From contig MU006095.1 in the NCBI GenBank assembly GCA_010093705.1, positions 1,297,623-1,361,622 on the forward strand: a stretch of DNA of 64,000 nt, written 5' to 3'. Within the stretch, counting starts at the first letter, position 1, and each line of letters begins with the position of its first letter. This document shows positions 19,596 to 31,838 of the stretch, one piece after another. Below the pieces are notes generated by a model, which worked only from the letters and a program-made list of their open reading frames with translations, was not told where the DNA came from and did not search any database. Source of the DNA: Patellaria atrata CBS 101060 (taxonomy: Eukaryota > Ascomycota > Dothideomycetes > Patellariales > Patellariaceae). The position numbers and the translations under genes are program-made.

Positions 19596-21911
19596 ATGTC
19601 GAACATGGTCCCTCTATCACCCGCTCAGGCCATGTCTTTCGTTCATCAGGACCCTCGCGCCCAGATTGACCATCCGTGGTGGCCCCAGGGACCGAGTATA
19701 GACGATAATACCAATGTCACACTTAGTACTGAAGCCATCGTGCAAGCACCCGCGCCCATACAACAGAAGTCCCAACGAAGCGCTTCTGTAGCACAAGCCA
19801 AAAGTTCCGTCTCTGTGGCGTGTATAGCATGTCGCAGTAAGCATCTTAAATGCGATGGCGGCGTGCGATGTTCGCGCTGTCAATCTGAAGGCCTCACCTG
19901 TCAGTATGTCAAGTCTAGGCGGGGTTGGAGGGGTCCTAGGAAAGCGAAACAAGCAGAGCAGACGGCAACGAGTGAGTATACTCTGGTCGCTTAATCCAAC
20001 AGGATGGAAAGGAGTAATATGCTTATTCGGCTCCTACAGATACCCAGGATGCTTATGCTGCAGCTCAGCAACAGCATCAGCAGCAACAACAGCAGCAACA
20101 ACAGCAGCAACAACAGCAGCAACAACAGCAGCAACAGCAGCACCAGCAGCAGCAATCGCGAGACGTTTCAAGTGACCATAGCCGTAAGTCCGCCCACAAA
20201 CGTATTACCGAATTCCGACAGTATTGACGTATCCTGTCATCTAGAAACCATTAACTGGCACTCTGGAAATATCAATGGGTCTCAATTTTCACCCTCATCG
20301 GTTGAATTCGGACACAATGATGCTTCGTCCATCGATAACAATCTGACCACATCGACAGCGGGAACCTCACCATCGATTGGGAATGGAGTCCAACTTAATA
20401 GACCAAGAGGACAATTTCAGGTGACATACGTCCCACCACCTCAGATTCCCGAGAACAATCCCCCCACCAATGCAAAATCTGCCTTCTTCCAGTACTTCTG
20501 GGGGACGCATCCATTCCTCCTCCCGCAGAATTACCTAACTGAGCTTATGCGAGAGCGACCTCTGCCAATTCTTCAGCTTGCAATCGAGTTCCTTGGTTCA
20601 TCCTATTTACCTAATGAACCTACTGAGGTCTATCGTGATGCTTTGGAGAGATCTCTTTTTCAAGGAAGTCCTCCCAGAGATGGATATACCGTACAAGCAC
20701 TACTCATCTATGCCATCGGTTTGCATGCTCATGATAACTCGCAACGAGCCACACAGGTACTACTCGTGGCGACTAGCATGGCCCTGGAACTCGGTATGCA
20801 TAGACGAGATTTTTCTGTCAAGAACGGCCATGGATCCCCGATACTGGAAGAGAGTTGGAGAAGGACATGGTGGGAGCTGTTCATCGTTGATGGAATGTTT
20901 GCCGGAGTCAACCAATCCGTGTCCTTCCCATTGCGAGATGTGATGACTGACGTACCATTACCCTGTGAGGAAGATGAATATATTTCTGGTGTAAGTTTAG
21001 AATCACATCCCATCAGAAGAGATACTGACTTTCAAAGAACATCCCACACCAATTGCGAACGTTAAGTGACTACGATGATTCGTCATTTGCGAGTGAAGAG
21101 ATTGTCTTCTCGTCTGCTACATACCGAATTGACGCAATGCGTATAATGGGACGTATCCTCGCAGTGTCTGCCCTCGATCCCAACGCCCCTCACGCCTGGC
21201 ACGCCGTCGACGTGGTGGATGCATGCTTAGTCAACTGGCAACTCCATCTCCCTGCCGAAAAGAAAGAACTAACTGACCGAAATGGCAAAGTCGATGAGAT
21301 GCTCTTCCAAGCATTCATGATCTGGAGCGGGTACGTAGTGTCAGACATCCAATTTTGGAAATAAGCTGACTCTACTTTTCAGGAGCTCCATACTCCTCCA
21401 TCGTCCTCGTTCAACCCTCTACTTCCGTGACGTGGAAGACATAAAAAAGTGCGTCTCTCAGTGCCAAACCCTGACTCCAGCCACGGACCGCAATACACAT
21501 ACTGCCAAAGCCGTCCGCGCCGCCGGTGACGTCTCGAAGCTCATTACACTTCCCACGCCATTGCAGAACCACACGAGCTTCTTCACCTGCATGGTCGTTA
21601 TGGCCTCGGTCGTCAACCTGTCCTACTGGTCCTTCATCGTGCCAGATGGGGAAGACGGTCTCATCAAAGAGCATATCAGGCTCAATATTGGTGTGTTGCG
21701 GACATTGAGTGATCTTTGGCCCGTAGCAAGTACGGTTTTGAAGCAGGTTAAGGGCGTTGCGCATGAGATGCTCGCGAGCAAGAAGGCGATGAGTATCAAT
21801 TACTGGAACTCGATTGCCGGGGATGAGATTCAGACACTTATTGAGGATGCAGAGGTTGATGACGGGATGGATGGTGATGCGTCGGAGTATGTTCAGGGCG
21901 TGAATGCTTAA
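19596..21911 (+). CDS. Zn2Cys6 transcription factor with polyglutamine exon and fungal-specific TF domain
   Basis: Five exons: 19596-19971, 20040-20183, 20245-20990, 21038-21330 and 21383-21911, about 695 residues; every junction keeps phase. The DNA-binding Zn2Cys6 cluster has Cys at about residues 76, 79, 86, 92, 95 and 102 (C-x2-C-x6-C-x5-C-x2-C-x6-C), followed by the basic linker SRRGWRGPRKAK. Exon 2 is almost wholly a 30-residue Gln/His tract. The middle region is Ser/Asn-rich. The fungal-specific regulatory domain runs from about FFQYFWGTHPFLLP through QALLIYAIGLHAHDN, LELGMHRRDF and ESWRRTWWELFIVDGMF. It is a nuclear regulator; its targets are unknown. It is convergent with the amidase gene, which it might or might not control. 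Confidence 0.88.
20066..20155 (+). repeat. CAG/CAA microsatellite coding for 28 Gln and 2 His
   Basis: Ninety bases of mixed CAG and CAA codons, with CAT at 20075 and CAC at 20141, inside exon 2 of the Zn2Cys6 factor. The Gln frame is the spliced frame; the Asn/Ser and Ala/Thr readings of the same bases are shadows. Confidence 0.9.
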
Positions 21912-22921
21912 GAGGTGGATTAGGAGTTCATCTTGCTGTCCCGTGATTCGATTCGATTACGTATATGGCCCTTTTGATTTCGACGGTTTGGATTCTACAT
22001 CATATCGAACCGAACTGTACTTGTACCCATTCTACGACCTGGAACCTTTACCCGAAACCAAAACCGCCTGCCGAGGAAACCCACAGCTACGTCATCTTTC
22101 CACAGATTAGCTCATCCTCGAACAAAATATTATACAGAAATAGCCTTCGGTAAAAGGCTAGAGTTATATTCCCTTCCGGGGACGTCACATCCCGCGAGAC
22201 AAAGAACTATGGCTGCGTCAACACGTTCTGGAAGACTTATCAAATCGTACATAGACCCAAGATAGGCCCTATAACTGCTATCTATCGCTATACCGAGATT
22301 CGCACAATGCATAGTCGATGTGCGAAACAGAAGACAGCGAACGCTGACTACGCCACGCGGCCGTCAAGAGCATCGTAAACACACGTGGAGAGGAAAATAA
22401 CATGATACACCTAAACATCTACTGGTATCATGTACACTACAGTGTACGACGAACTTGCGGGGCAATTGTTGAGGAGGATGATACCCCCACCGTAACGGGA
22501 GGACGATATCCGAACTCCTGTAGAGTATTCTACGAACGGGTCTTTTTTGGTTTCTTTTTCCTTTTATGTAAAGAGGCGTATAGGTTAGACAGAGATAGCA
22601 ATCTTGAACTCTAAAAAAAAAATAAAAATAAAAAAAAAGATGAAAAATTCAATCTTTGATGTAGCTCTCGGTTTGACGTGCTACAAGTTCTCTCTAAAAT
22701 GTGTCTCTGATCCTACTGTACCCGCCAGACGGGAATAAGGAACTGTACGACGAGAATACCCTTCTCACTTCTCGCAGTAGAGATCCGGTAAGCATCACAA
22801 CGAGTACTGATTGCGTATTCTACAGTGACGATTCTCCCGCTTCCGACCCTAAAATTACACATTACCTTACCTTACCCTAGCCTAGTGTAGGTTTCCCCTT
22901 CTGCTACCTCTTCCCGATAAC
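21912..22921. other. Convergent intergenic region
   Basis: Between the regulator stop and the amidase stop. It has an A-rich run near 22613-22642 and a TTACCTTACCTTACCCTAGCCTAG stretch near 22863 made of overlapping short repeats. No gene seen. Confidence 0.45.
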
Positions 22922-24949
22922 TCACTTCCCCCCAACACCCCCCAAAACATCAACCCACGCCGCCGGTCTCCTCCGCCCCGTCCCAAGCACCTCCTCCACA
23001 TCCGCACCCCACCCCAAAAGCACCTCTTCGGCGCCCCACTCCGCCATACCCATCAGCCCCACGGGAATCTTTCCATCGGCCCCCGTCCCCTTCGCTTCGG
23101 TCTTCCTGTCTGCTACGGGATCCACAAACCCCACCGGCACCGATAGAGCCGGGACGCCCGTCAGGTTAGCGAGGAAAACGTATTCCATGCTCCTAATAGT
23201 CATATTAGCGTCCGAGACACCTAAATTGAGGTCCGCGGCGCCCTTGTCGATTCTCCACCCGGCGTTCGGCGCCGTCGGCGTGACAATCACCGCGTCCGGA
23301 TGCGTTTGGAAGACGTGGGCAAGGTGCGACATGAGGACGCCCCTGAGCCGTTGGGCGGCCATGAAATCCTGCGTCGCGGCGCACGCGCCGACGGCGAGGT
23401 TGATCTTGACGCCGGCGGAGAGGGAGGCGTGGCGGGGGTAGTTGGAGCCTTGTTCGGACAGGATGGTGAGGGCGTGGGCGAACTGGGCCGAGTGGATGTG
23501 CGGGAGCGTGAAAGGGAGTATTTCGTAGCCTTTCTCTTTTAGCGTGTCGAGCGTGGTGTTGCAGATGGATTTGACGACCGGGTCTGCGCGGTTGAACCAG
23601 GGTTCGTATATTGCTATTTTCTTTTGGCGTTGTCTTGCTAGGGGCCGTGGGACGGGCCAGCTCGACGACGGTCCTGGCTGAGCCATGACTCGATAGCCTA
23701 CTCCTAAGTCTCGCACGCTCGTGGCCATCGGGCCTATGCATGTCACGCTCGGGCATAGGCGCGGTGTCGGGACTGCCGATACCCGTCCGTGTGAGGGTTT
23801 CAGACCCGAGATGCCGCAAAAGCTGGAGGGGAGACGGATGGAGCCCCCGCCGTCGACGCCGAGAGCGAGGGGGATGAGGCCGCTGGAGATGGCGTAGGCG
23901 CTACCGCCGGAGGAGCCGCCGGTGTAGTAGTGAGGATTGTGTGGATTAAGGGGGGTACCATGGTGGTGATTGTTGTTTGTGACGTCTATTTTGAGGGATC
24001 AGTTAAGGTTGAGAGAAAGAGAGTAGATTGGTGGCAGGTTGTGTTGGGGGAAATGGGTCGAGATGGGAAGATAATGAGACAATAAGGATATAGAGAATAC
24101 TCACCAATCCCAAACTCATGCATACTCGTCTTCCCCAACACAATCACACCCTCCCTCTCCCACATGCGCACAGACCAACTTGTCTCATCCTCCCTGTTCC
24201 CAAAATCGTAAGGGCTCCCATAACGCAACATATACCCCTTCAAATTGACTTCATCTTTCACCCCAACTGGGATACCATCCAGCAAGCCTAACTCTCTCCC
24301 CTCTTTCCATCTTTGGGTAGATTCCCTCGCCACTCTTCTGACTTCATCAACTTTGACTTGCAAAAATGCGACAGAATGCTCCCCATCCTTTTCCTGTCCC
24401 TCAAGAATTCCCTTCTTGCATATCAGCGGTAGTAGGAACTCTACTACATCTTCCGGTGTACATTTTCCGCTCTTATATGCCTCGTAATAATCTTTGATGG
24501 ACCAATACTTCCCCGGCGCGTCAATAGACATCAACCTCAGGTCTTGATCTGGGTTTGTATAGCTCTCCGGATCCGGCAAGCCCGGCTCCTCGATCGGCAC
24601 AACGGTAGGGTCGTACCGGCATTCTCTATATTCGAGCGGGAGAGCGCGGAGCTTGTTGAAGCCGGCGTTGTTGTACAGGTAGCGGGCGACTGCTGGGACG
24701 GAGGCCACGCTGTGAAGGGATGTTAGCTATACTAATCTCCAGGGATTGCAAGTGTATGGCAAGTTATATTGGACGAATTGGTTTGCTGGGGACTCGGACG
24801 TACAGTTCACCAGCATAATAGAGCGGGAGGCCCCGGAGTTTAGGGTTCTTGTTTGGGGGAGGGGTCTCATAGGCAACTTCGTGAGCTATGGGAGGTGGGT
24901 AGTTGTGGAACCGACGCTTGAGGTCGCGAGCTGGTGGAGTGTCTGCCAT
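22922..24949 (-). CDS. Amidase-signature family hydrolase
   Basis: Three exons: 24949-24804, 24709-24105 and 23985-22922, about 604 residues. The introns (94 and 119 bp) have donors GTACGT and GTGAGT. The Ser-cisSer-Lys triad is visible: Lys200 in GIPVGVKDE, cis-Ser275 in TGGSSGGSA and nucleophile Ser299 in DGGGSIRLPSS, with the same spacing (75 and 24) as fatty-acid amide hydrolase. It hydrolyses a C-N amide bond; the substrate (acetamide-like, indole-acetamide or fatty amide) is not decidable. There is no signal peptide, so it is probably cytosolic. The first short exon was chosen because its frame ends LYYAGEL and splices to VASVPAVARYLYNNAGF, the usual N-terminal helix of fungal amidases. 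The C-terminal half is GC-rich compared with its surroundings. Confidence 0.9.
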
Positions 24950-25434
24950 CCTTGTGGTTACTCCAATTTGTATCAGGTCAGGTCAGATACGGAAGAACTA
25001 GAACTGAAAGAATTAACCCCAAGCTCGAACAGTCGGGACGTTGATCTATTTTGTAGCTACCTGAGAGCATTATCTGATTATGGATAGCTCCCGTCCTATT
25101 CTAGCGGGGAGGCCTGAATAACGCCACATCAAGAGACATGACAGTAAAGGTAGAGCAGAAAGACTTGTATCAATTCATTCATATAAAATTCATTGAATAT
25201 CAATACAACCCATAATTCCTAATACTTGCCATGCTATGCAACCGAGCCTGAAAGCTGATCTACCGTTCAATGATTTTCCATCATCGTATACCCTCAACAG
25301 TGGTCTCGTCTGATTAACCGTGCTCGTCACTACGCTCAGCTCAGACCATCATTTAGCGTGCTGTTATCGTCATCTCACAGTTCTTCAATGGCTCTTATAA
25401 TGCGAGTTCGGCTGAGCCTTTGCCAGACAAATGT
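24950..25434. other. Intergenic region between amidase promoter and BAP31-like 3' end
   Basis: Upstream region of the amidase (minus) and 3' flank of the next minus-strand gene. No coding evidence. Confidence 0.4.
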
Positions 25435-26371
25435 TTAACGACTCTTCTTAGGGGTGGAATCCGGCATTGCTTGAGTATCACCCATTCGGTTGTACTCCCT
25501 CTGAAGACCCTCAGTTTGCTTCTTCAAGGTAGCGATATCGCGATCCTTCTCCTCCAAGAGCTTCTTGAGTTTTCCCACCTCACCGGCCTTACCAGCAGCA
25601 CCGAGCTTGGCGGCGTCGGTGCCCTTAGCGGAAGAATCACCCTTGAGACTCTTATTCTCTTCCTCGAGACGGAGGACATCGAGGATCATGACATAGGTGC
25701 GGTTGAGGATGAGTGAGAGGAAAAGGGTGAAGCCGCAAAGGTACATGTTGCGCTGAGAGTAAAATTTGCGGGCTTGAACCTCCATGCGAGCGCTACCACC
25801 AAGAACTTCAGTACTGTTTCCATGAGCGTTAGTGCTAGTCGTCAGGGATGGGATGGGCAAGTCCATGATATTATTAGGCGAACGTACCTTCCACGGTTGT
25901 CTTTGGATGCCGCAGCGACCTCGATCTGAACGCGATAGACACGATTGACGCTGTCAATGAACAGAATCAATATGAATATAAAACATATCTGGTCATATTA
26001 GCAACCTACCCAGGTCTCGAGTACTGGTACAAGGCTGACATACCTTCATTCCATATTGTAATTTTGCTATCAGAGGGTTCTCCGAAATGAAGTTGAACAG
26101 CTTACGGCGCCATGTGAAGGGAAGAGGCACGATAAGCGACATGAAGATTGCCATCTCCGTAACAAGCATTGCAAAAACCTGTGATCCATAGCGTTAGTGA
26201 GGATGATGGAAAGGTAAACAGAGCTTGTATGAGAGACACTGCTGGTCTAGAGATATTGCGTTTCTCACAGCAAGACTATGACACGGTACTGTCGTGTATT
26301 CGATGTCTCCATCTGGTGTACACTGCATGAAGGTAATTGTATGGACTTACAAGAGAGTAGTAGAGCGTCAT
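25435..26371 (-). CDS. BAP31/Yet-type ER membrane protein
   Basis: Four exons: 26371-26351 (7 codons), 26178-26044, 25988-25888 and 25813-25435, 211 residues, all junctions in phase. The N-terminus MTLYYSLVFAMLVTEMAIF plus the segment IVPLPFTWRRKLFNFISENP is diagnostic of the family. Three membrane helices: about residues 1-22, 48-64 (CFIFILILFIDSVNRVYRV) and about 105-125 (YLCGFTLFLSLILNRTYVMI). A cytosolic coiled coil follows (VGKLKKLLEEKDRDIATLKK), and the protein ends with the ER-retrieval dilysine signal KKSR. Family members help ER export and quality control of membrane proteins. The 21-base first exon is easily missed. Divergent from DUS3. Confidence 0.9.
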
Positions 26372-27372
26372 GGTTGCAGTGTTTATAGACGATGTAAGTC
26401 TTGTATGGATTGCTCTGCTTTATGTGGTTTGGAAAGGTTTGAGAAGGAAGTACAATGTATGAGAGAGGAGTCGTTGTGGGTCTTGAAGGAAGTGTTTATG
26501 TGGAGAGGTGAAGAAGAAGTGCAGGCTGAGATGAGTTCTGTAAAGTAGAATTATGACGTGGAGGGAAAGAAGAGGAAGCTTGGAACAACCGTGCACGAGC
26601 CAAGGCATTTACTGTGCAGTGCAGTATCAACTCCTTTCCTCCAATTCATCCTTTTTCTCTAAAACTCGAAGAAGTACTGACCATCTTGAAGAAACACTGT
26701 CACAATATATCAACTAGATGGCCCAACTGATACATTTCTGAACCGTTTCTACAATCACGTCAGGTCAGGTACCGCAGCGTACTATGACCCGTGAAACCTG
26801 ATATGGGGAACGGCCTGGTCTAAAGAAAATATACGGGCACTCTTTAGCACTGTGCAGTGTATTTACCTGTGACGCGCCTGCGACGACCTGACCGCCCTGA
26901 TTGAAGAGGCTGCTGCACGATTACAGCTCTTCACACGTAATATTGTACAGCGGGAATCGTACCGGGAATCGTACCAGGAACCTGTACCTACGCGTCTTCA
27001 GCCATTTGTACGGACAGTAAATGCTCCCCGTGATAGAACGGTATAGTGTACATCTATACAAATAACAAGAAATCAATTCTTCACTTGATTGAAGGAACTA
27101 CATCATTAACAGTTTGCCGAAGATCAGCCGATATAAATTGTATCCTTTGCGATATTCTTCGACAATCTGCAATTGTGGCTACTGCTTCATAGTCGGAGGT
27201 GCTGTACTAAACACTGACTTTTTGCTCACGATTTTTCTCGTACACCTATTCTCTGGAGAATACAATCTCATGGATTTTGATTGCTCAAACACACACTCAT
27301 TTCTTAATTAGTCATATCTCTTCCGGTTTAGAATCTATTTGTCTCAAACCTCCATACTTCCATTGTCAAGTC
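26372..27372. promoter_or_regulatory. Divergent intergenic region, BAP31-like / DUS3
   Basis: One kilobase between opposite start codons. It contains a direct duplication GGGAATCGTACC / GGGAATCGTACCAGG near 26950-26985 and several GTGCAGTG words. It must contain both promoters; no factor site is assigned. Confidence 0.4.
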
Positions 27373-29785
27373 ATGGAATCAAATCTTCAGGACAACCTGG
27401 AGTCCGCCACTTTAAAACGTTCGGCAGAAACACAGCCAGAAATTTCTACTAGAGAGCAACAATTTGCCACCGCGGAAGCTCAATTAGACGGCTCACCGGC
27501 CAAGAAGCCAAAGATGGAGAATGGCAGTTCTGATACAGGTCAAGGGGAGCAGCAAGATAGGAGAAAAGGAGTAGCTCCCATCAAGGCTGAGTATGCTATT
27601 AATTCCTCAAATTGCCCCGCTTCTAAATCCCATCCTGTGTCTCACGTGCCTTCATTTATATAGCTCTGAATGTTACTAAACAATCCCAGATTTCTCGTCC
27701 ATGGCCTCAACGCGGTTTCCACCCGTGACGACATAGTCGATGATGACGCTGCTGAAGCTTCTGGATACGACCCACCGCCCAATGACCGCTCCAAGGACCG
27801 CTCGAAGAACAAATATCAGAAGAAACCCAAGGGACAAAACACCAGCCGTAGTTTCGGAAGTTCTCGCGACACGCTCCAACTATGCTCATCCCGGGCCCTC
27901 TCATCAGAATTCAGTCCCTTAGACTGTAGATTTGGTGAAAAGTGTAAGTTCGAGCACGACCTTCGGAAGTATCTCAGCGAAGGTAAACGCTCAGACCTTT
28001 CTACCTTCAATGGTGTTTGTACCGTCCATGAGGCCAGGGGTTGGTGTCCCTTTGGCTGGAAATGTCGATTTGCGGGATCTCATTCCACGGAGCGAGAGAC
28101 CGAGGACGGACGGAAGGAGCTCGTGCTGATCGAAGACGAAACACGTAAGGCGCTGGTAGAAAACGGAGGAGCTCCTGATGGTGAAGTAGGCGTTGTCAAT
28201 GTCGTGAGTTCGCAGGCTAAGATAGACCTCGAGAGACGACGGACCAAGACGCCCAAATCGGATGCATATCTCGAATGGTTAGCAAAACACTCTGCGGACT
28301 TCGACCGGCGTCCCACCGACTCCGACGAAAAGAAAGAAAATGGTGCCCAAGAACCCGATATCGTCATGGACGACCAAGAGGACACCAAAACCGCCCACGA
28401 AGAAAATCGGGCCCGCTTCACAGACCCACCTCTCCTCCCATCCGAAAAGCGCCGCATCTACTACGGTCCCGAAACGCCCATCCTCGCACCCCTCACGACC
28501 CAAGGCAACCTCCCCTTCCGCCGCCTCTGCGTCTCTCTCGGTGCCCAAATCACCTGGTCCGAAATGGCAATGGGGCTCCCACTTCTCCAAGGCGAGAAGA
28601 CCGAATGGGCACTCATGAAAGCGCACGAATCCGAACTCGCATCTCCTAAGTTCAATCCCAGTAATCCTTCGAGTGTAATCGCGGGTTACGACAATAGCAA
28701 GGATTTGCACTTCGGTGCCCAAATCGCTGCAAACAAGCCTTGGCTAGCAGTCAAGGCCACAGAGGTCTTAACGGCGCTATGCCCCCACCTCCGTGCCATC
28801 GACCTCAACTGTGGTTGTCCCATCGACCTCGTTGTCCGCTCGGGGGCGGGGTCTGCTCTCCTCGATAACGGCGGCAAGTTAGAGAAAATGCTCCGAGGCA
28901 TGAACCTCGTCAGCGGTGAAGTCCCTATCACGATCAAGATCCGCACCGGCACCAGGGACAACAATCCCACCGCTCACAAGCTCGTCAAACGGCTTGTCCT
29001 GGGAGGGCAGGAGGCGCTGGATGCAGGCGAGGGCGCCGCGGGCGTGGCCGCCGTTACTCTGCACGGGAGGTCAAGACAGCAGAGGTACACCAGGAGCGCA
29101 GACTGGGAGTATATCGGCGAATGTGCGGCGCTTATCAAACAACTCCAAAAAGAGCACGACGAACTCGCCGACACGGCCCGGGAGACGGACGCGAGATACC
29201 TAGCCAACGGCGGCAAAGTCTACTTTATCGGCAACGGCGACGTCCTAAGCCACGTCGATTATAACACCCACCTCACCGGAGCGAACGTCGACTCTGTCAT
29301 GATCGGCCGCGGCGCCCTCGTCAAACCCTGGATTTTCGAGGAGGTAGAAGCGCAGCAGTATCTGGACAAGTCCTCTTCTCAGCGACTTGAATATGTCGAG
29401 CGCTTCGCCAAGTTTGGCCTCGAGCACTGGGGCTCGGACGAAGTCGGCGTCGGCAATACGAGACGCTTTCTGCTCGAGTGGTTGAGCTTCAGTAGGAGGT
29501 ATGTCCCGCTTGGGTTGCTGGAGCATTTGCCGCCGAGGATGCAGGATCGGCCGCCGAGGTTCAGGGGAAGGGATGACATGGAGACGTTGATGGCGAGTGA
29601 TCACTATAAGGATTGGATCAAAATAAGGTGAGTGCTAGTTCTCGTCGTGGGGTTTCGAGCTTGATATACGTGTATGCTAATGTGTACGCTGTTGCAGTGA
29701 GATGTTCCTGGGGCCTGCACATCCGAATTTCAGGTTCGAGCCGAAGCACAAGTCGAACAGTTACGAGATCGAGGCGGAGGGATAA
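27373..29785 (+). CDS. DUS3: tRNA-dihydrouridine synthase 3 with CCCH zinc fingers
   Basis: Exons 27373-27590, 27690-29627 and 29698-29785, about 747 residues. The FMN enzyme reduces uridine 47 in the variable loop of cytosolic tRNAs. The N-terminus is charged with a KKPK nuclear-type patch. Two CCCH-like zinc-finger elements follow ([13 protein letters not shown] and [18 protein letters not shown]). The TIM-barrel Dus domain begins near [20 protein letters not shown]. The catalytic motif is [20 protein letters not shown] with the active Cys at residue 449; KIRTGTRDN, the FMN/substrate residues in [18 protein letters not shown], and NGDVLS with [13 protein letters not shown] complete the barrel. 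The last intron separates KIR from [12 protein letters not shown] and the family-typical tail PKHKSNSYE. The first intron has donor GTATGC and acceptor CCCAG. Confidence 0.94.
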
Positions 29786-31838
29786 GGATAAGTAGACTGG
29801 CGGAGCGGAGCGGAGTTATTATAGCTACGAAACTCTCCCAAAAAGCCTCCAGCGGTGGAATACTGGGTGGTAGCTGCGGCTAAAAAATATCGAAAAAAAA
29901 CTTTTCTACTATCACTTTCCGTGGAAGTAGCTAACAGTCAACGAATATTTCTTACGGAAGAAATGGTATAAGAATATCTAAGTTTCGAACGAACGTGTTC
30001 TTGATAGATAAAGCTCCCCACCCACACGGGGCGAAACCCTGAATATAAAATCGCTTGTTATGGTTCGGTTAAAATGGGGTCCTGTAGCTGTACTGTATAA
30101 GGACGTATACATCTACACACCACTACGCTTATACTCTACAGCTTTCTTAGCTGTCTATACGCAACCTGATTATTTTGGGAAAATGTGTGCCCTGCGCCAC
30201 TGGGTTATAGCACAGCTTAATAGATAGCATATTTTGAAGTTCTGCATAGCTCTGATGGACTGAAGAGTTAAGCCAAAAGGATTACACGCGCAGCGATTCA
30301 TGCACAGGTGTTTGCAGAAAATCACAGCGCAGCGAAGCAGACATGTGAGAGAAGCAGGGTTGAAATAAACTTTTGGATTACATGATCAGATATATGGATG
30401 CCTCCTATATGAATAGTATAACTACATTTGCTGTGGTAATAGTAGACAGAACTCAAACATCGGTTAGGCAACGTGATATTTTGAGTTTTGAAGCCACGCA
30501 AGACCATATTGATTGTTTTAGTCTCTCCGCGGAAGATGTGCGTGATACTTTTCTCGTAAGAGAAGCTTTTGAATCCAAGAATGTTGGCCAATCGCGGATA
30601 CGGCGCTGCAAGCCGCGCGGTTGCAATTGGCTTCGGGGGGGTTTGGAGGGTACGATAGAGTGGTAATATGGAGGCGGCAAAGTGTTCTGGGAAGGATGGT
30701 TAGTGAGCCGTGTGGCTGCCTAAATGCGTTATGTGCTTCATCTGGGCATACTTCCGCCTCCTTTATCAAGTTTTCTTCTGCATGATGTTAGCGGATTATT
30801 TGCTAGGATAGTTCTTAATTACCCCTGAGAATCGAGATAGATTGATAGATAAGACATTTGAATTCTCGGGGATTTTCTGTCTAGACATGATGAATGAAGA
30901 TCGAATCTGCGTCAGGTCTCTGTTGGCCTGTAAAAACAAAGGGATGCCCCAATAGGGTTCTTCCACGTGATAAGATTTCCTTTGCCCAGTAGAGTAAGAA
31001 GTAGCCACAGCATGTGAATTGATTAGACAGAAGGATATCTTATTGTCGTGTGGAGCCCTGGATGGGTCTTAAACTGCGAAGTCCAGGATGTTGATGATGC
31101 GCTCTGACAATATAGGTGGAGCTTTAACCTCTACAGCGCGCTAGCATATGTTGTGTGTTTCTGCAAGAGTCCCGGAGCCACTAAACGCGTTTGTATCCTT
31201 GACCATGTACAGAAGGACGCAAGGAAAACTGCAAGGCCATCAGTGTCCGTAAAGGGCTTGACTCAGAGAAATAGCGAGAGTGGCCTTTTTTCGTCCGTGA
31301 GATGCTTATCGCTGGCGCGGACAAATTGATATGCGACTATGCATTGCAACTGGGGTGACAAGCACGTCACCAGATCAAGCAATCGTATCGCAGTAGTCGC
31401 CGTCCGCTAAACGATGATCTGATGCACTGTAACTCGTTACTCTCTCGCCATCTTCGCCGTTCGATAGTTTAGTTGTACGTCGAAGTCCCGGGATTGTAAC
31501 TGCTAGGCTTCCCTTGTCTGTCAACATGCAAGCTGCAGCCATCCGCACCACGTCACCTCCACCTTGTATCACCTAGGTGACCTGTCATCCCAGCGCAGGG
31601 TGCGGGTGTAATGCTACATGCAACAAGCGGGTATGCAGCTGTCATGTCATTTTAAGGCGAGTTAGGGAATTCTCTCGTTGAATGCTTTTGAGGGAATTGA
31701 GTGGCGTACGGGTCCAAGTACAGTACGGGTACAGATTCTCAATATGGCTGTGATTGATGGTGTGAGTGTGGTACAACCAAGAAGAGATTAACGGGTAAGT
31801 GATAACAGAAAGATTGAGCTTGTTGAAGTTTGAGTCCT
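29786..31838. other. Intergenic region
   Basis: Two kilobases between the DUS3 stop and the MDM12 stop (convergent). It has GC-poor sequence and a few TGTACTGTAT/AGTACAGTACGG words, for example near 30091 and 31716. No gene supported. Confidence 0.45.

Noticed and set aside
20004-21065. Asn/Ser-rich and Ala/Thr-rich readings of the CAG/CAA tract
   Set aside because: The spliced frame with correct phases at both introns reads Gln; the others are shadows, although the later part of the same frame is the true exon 3.
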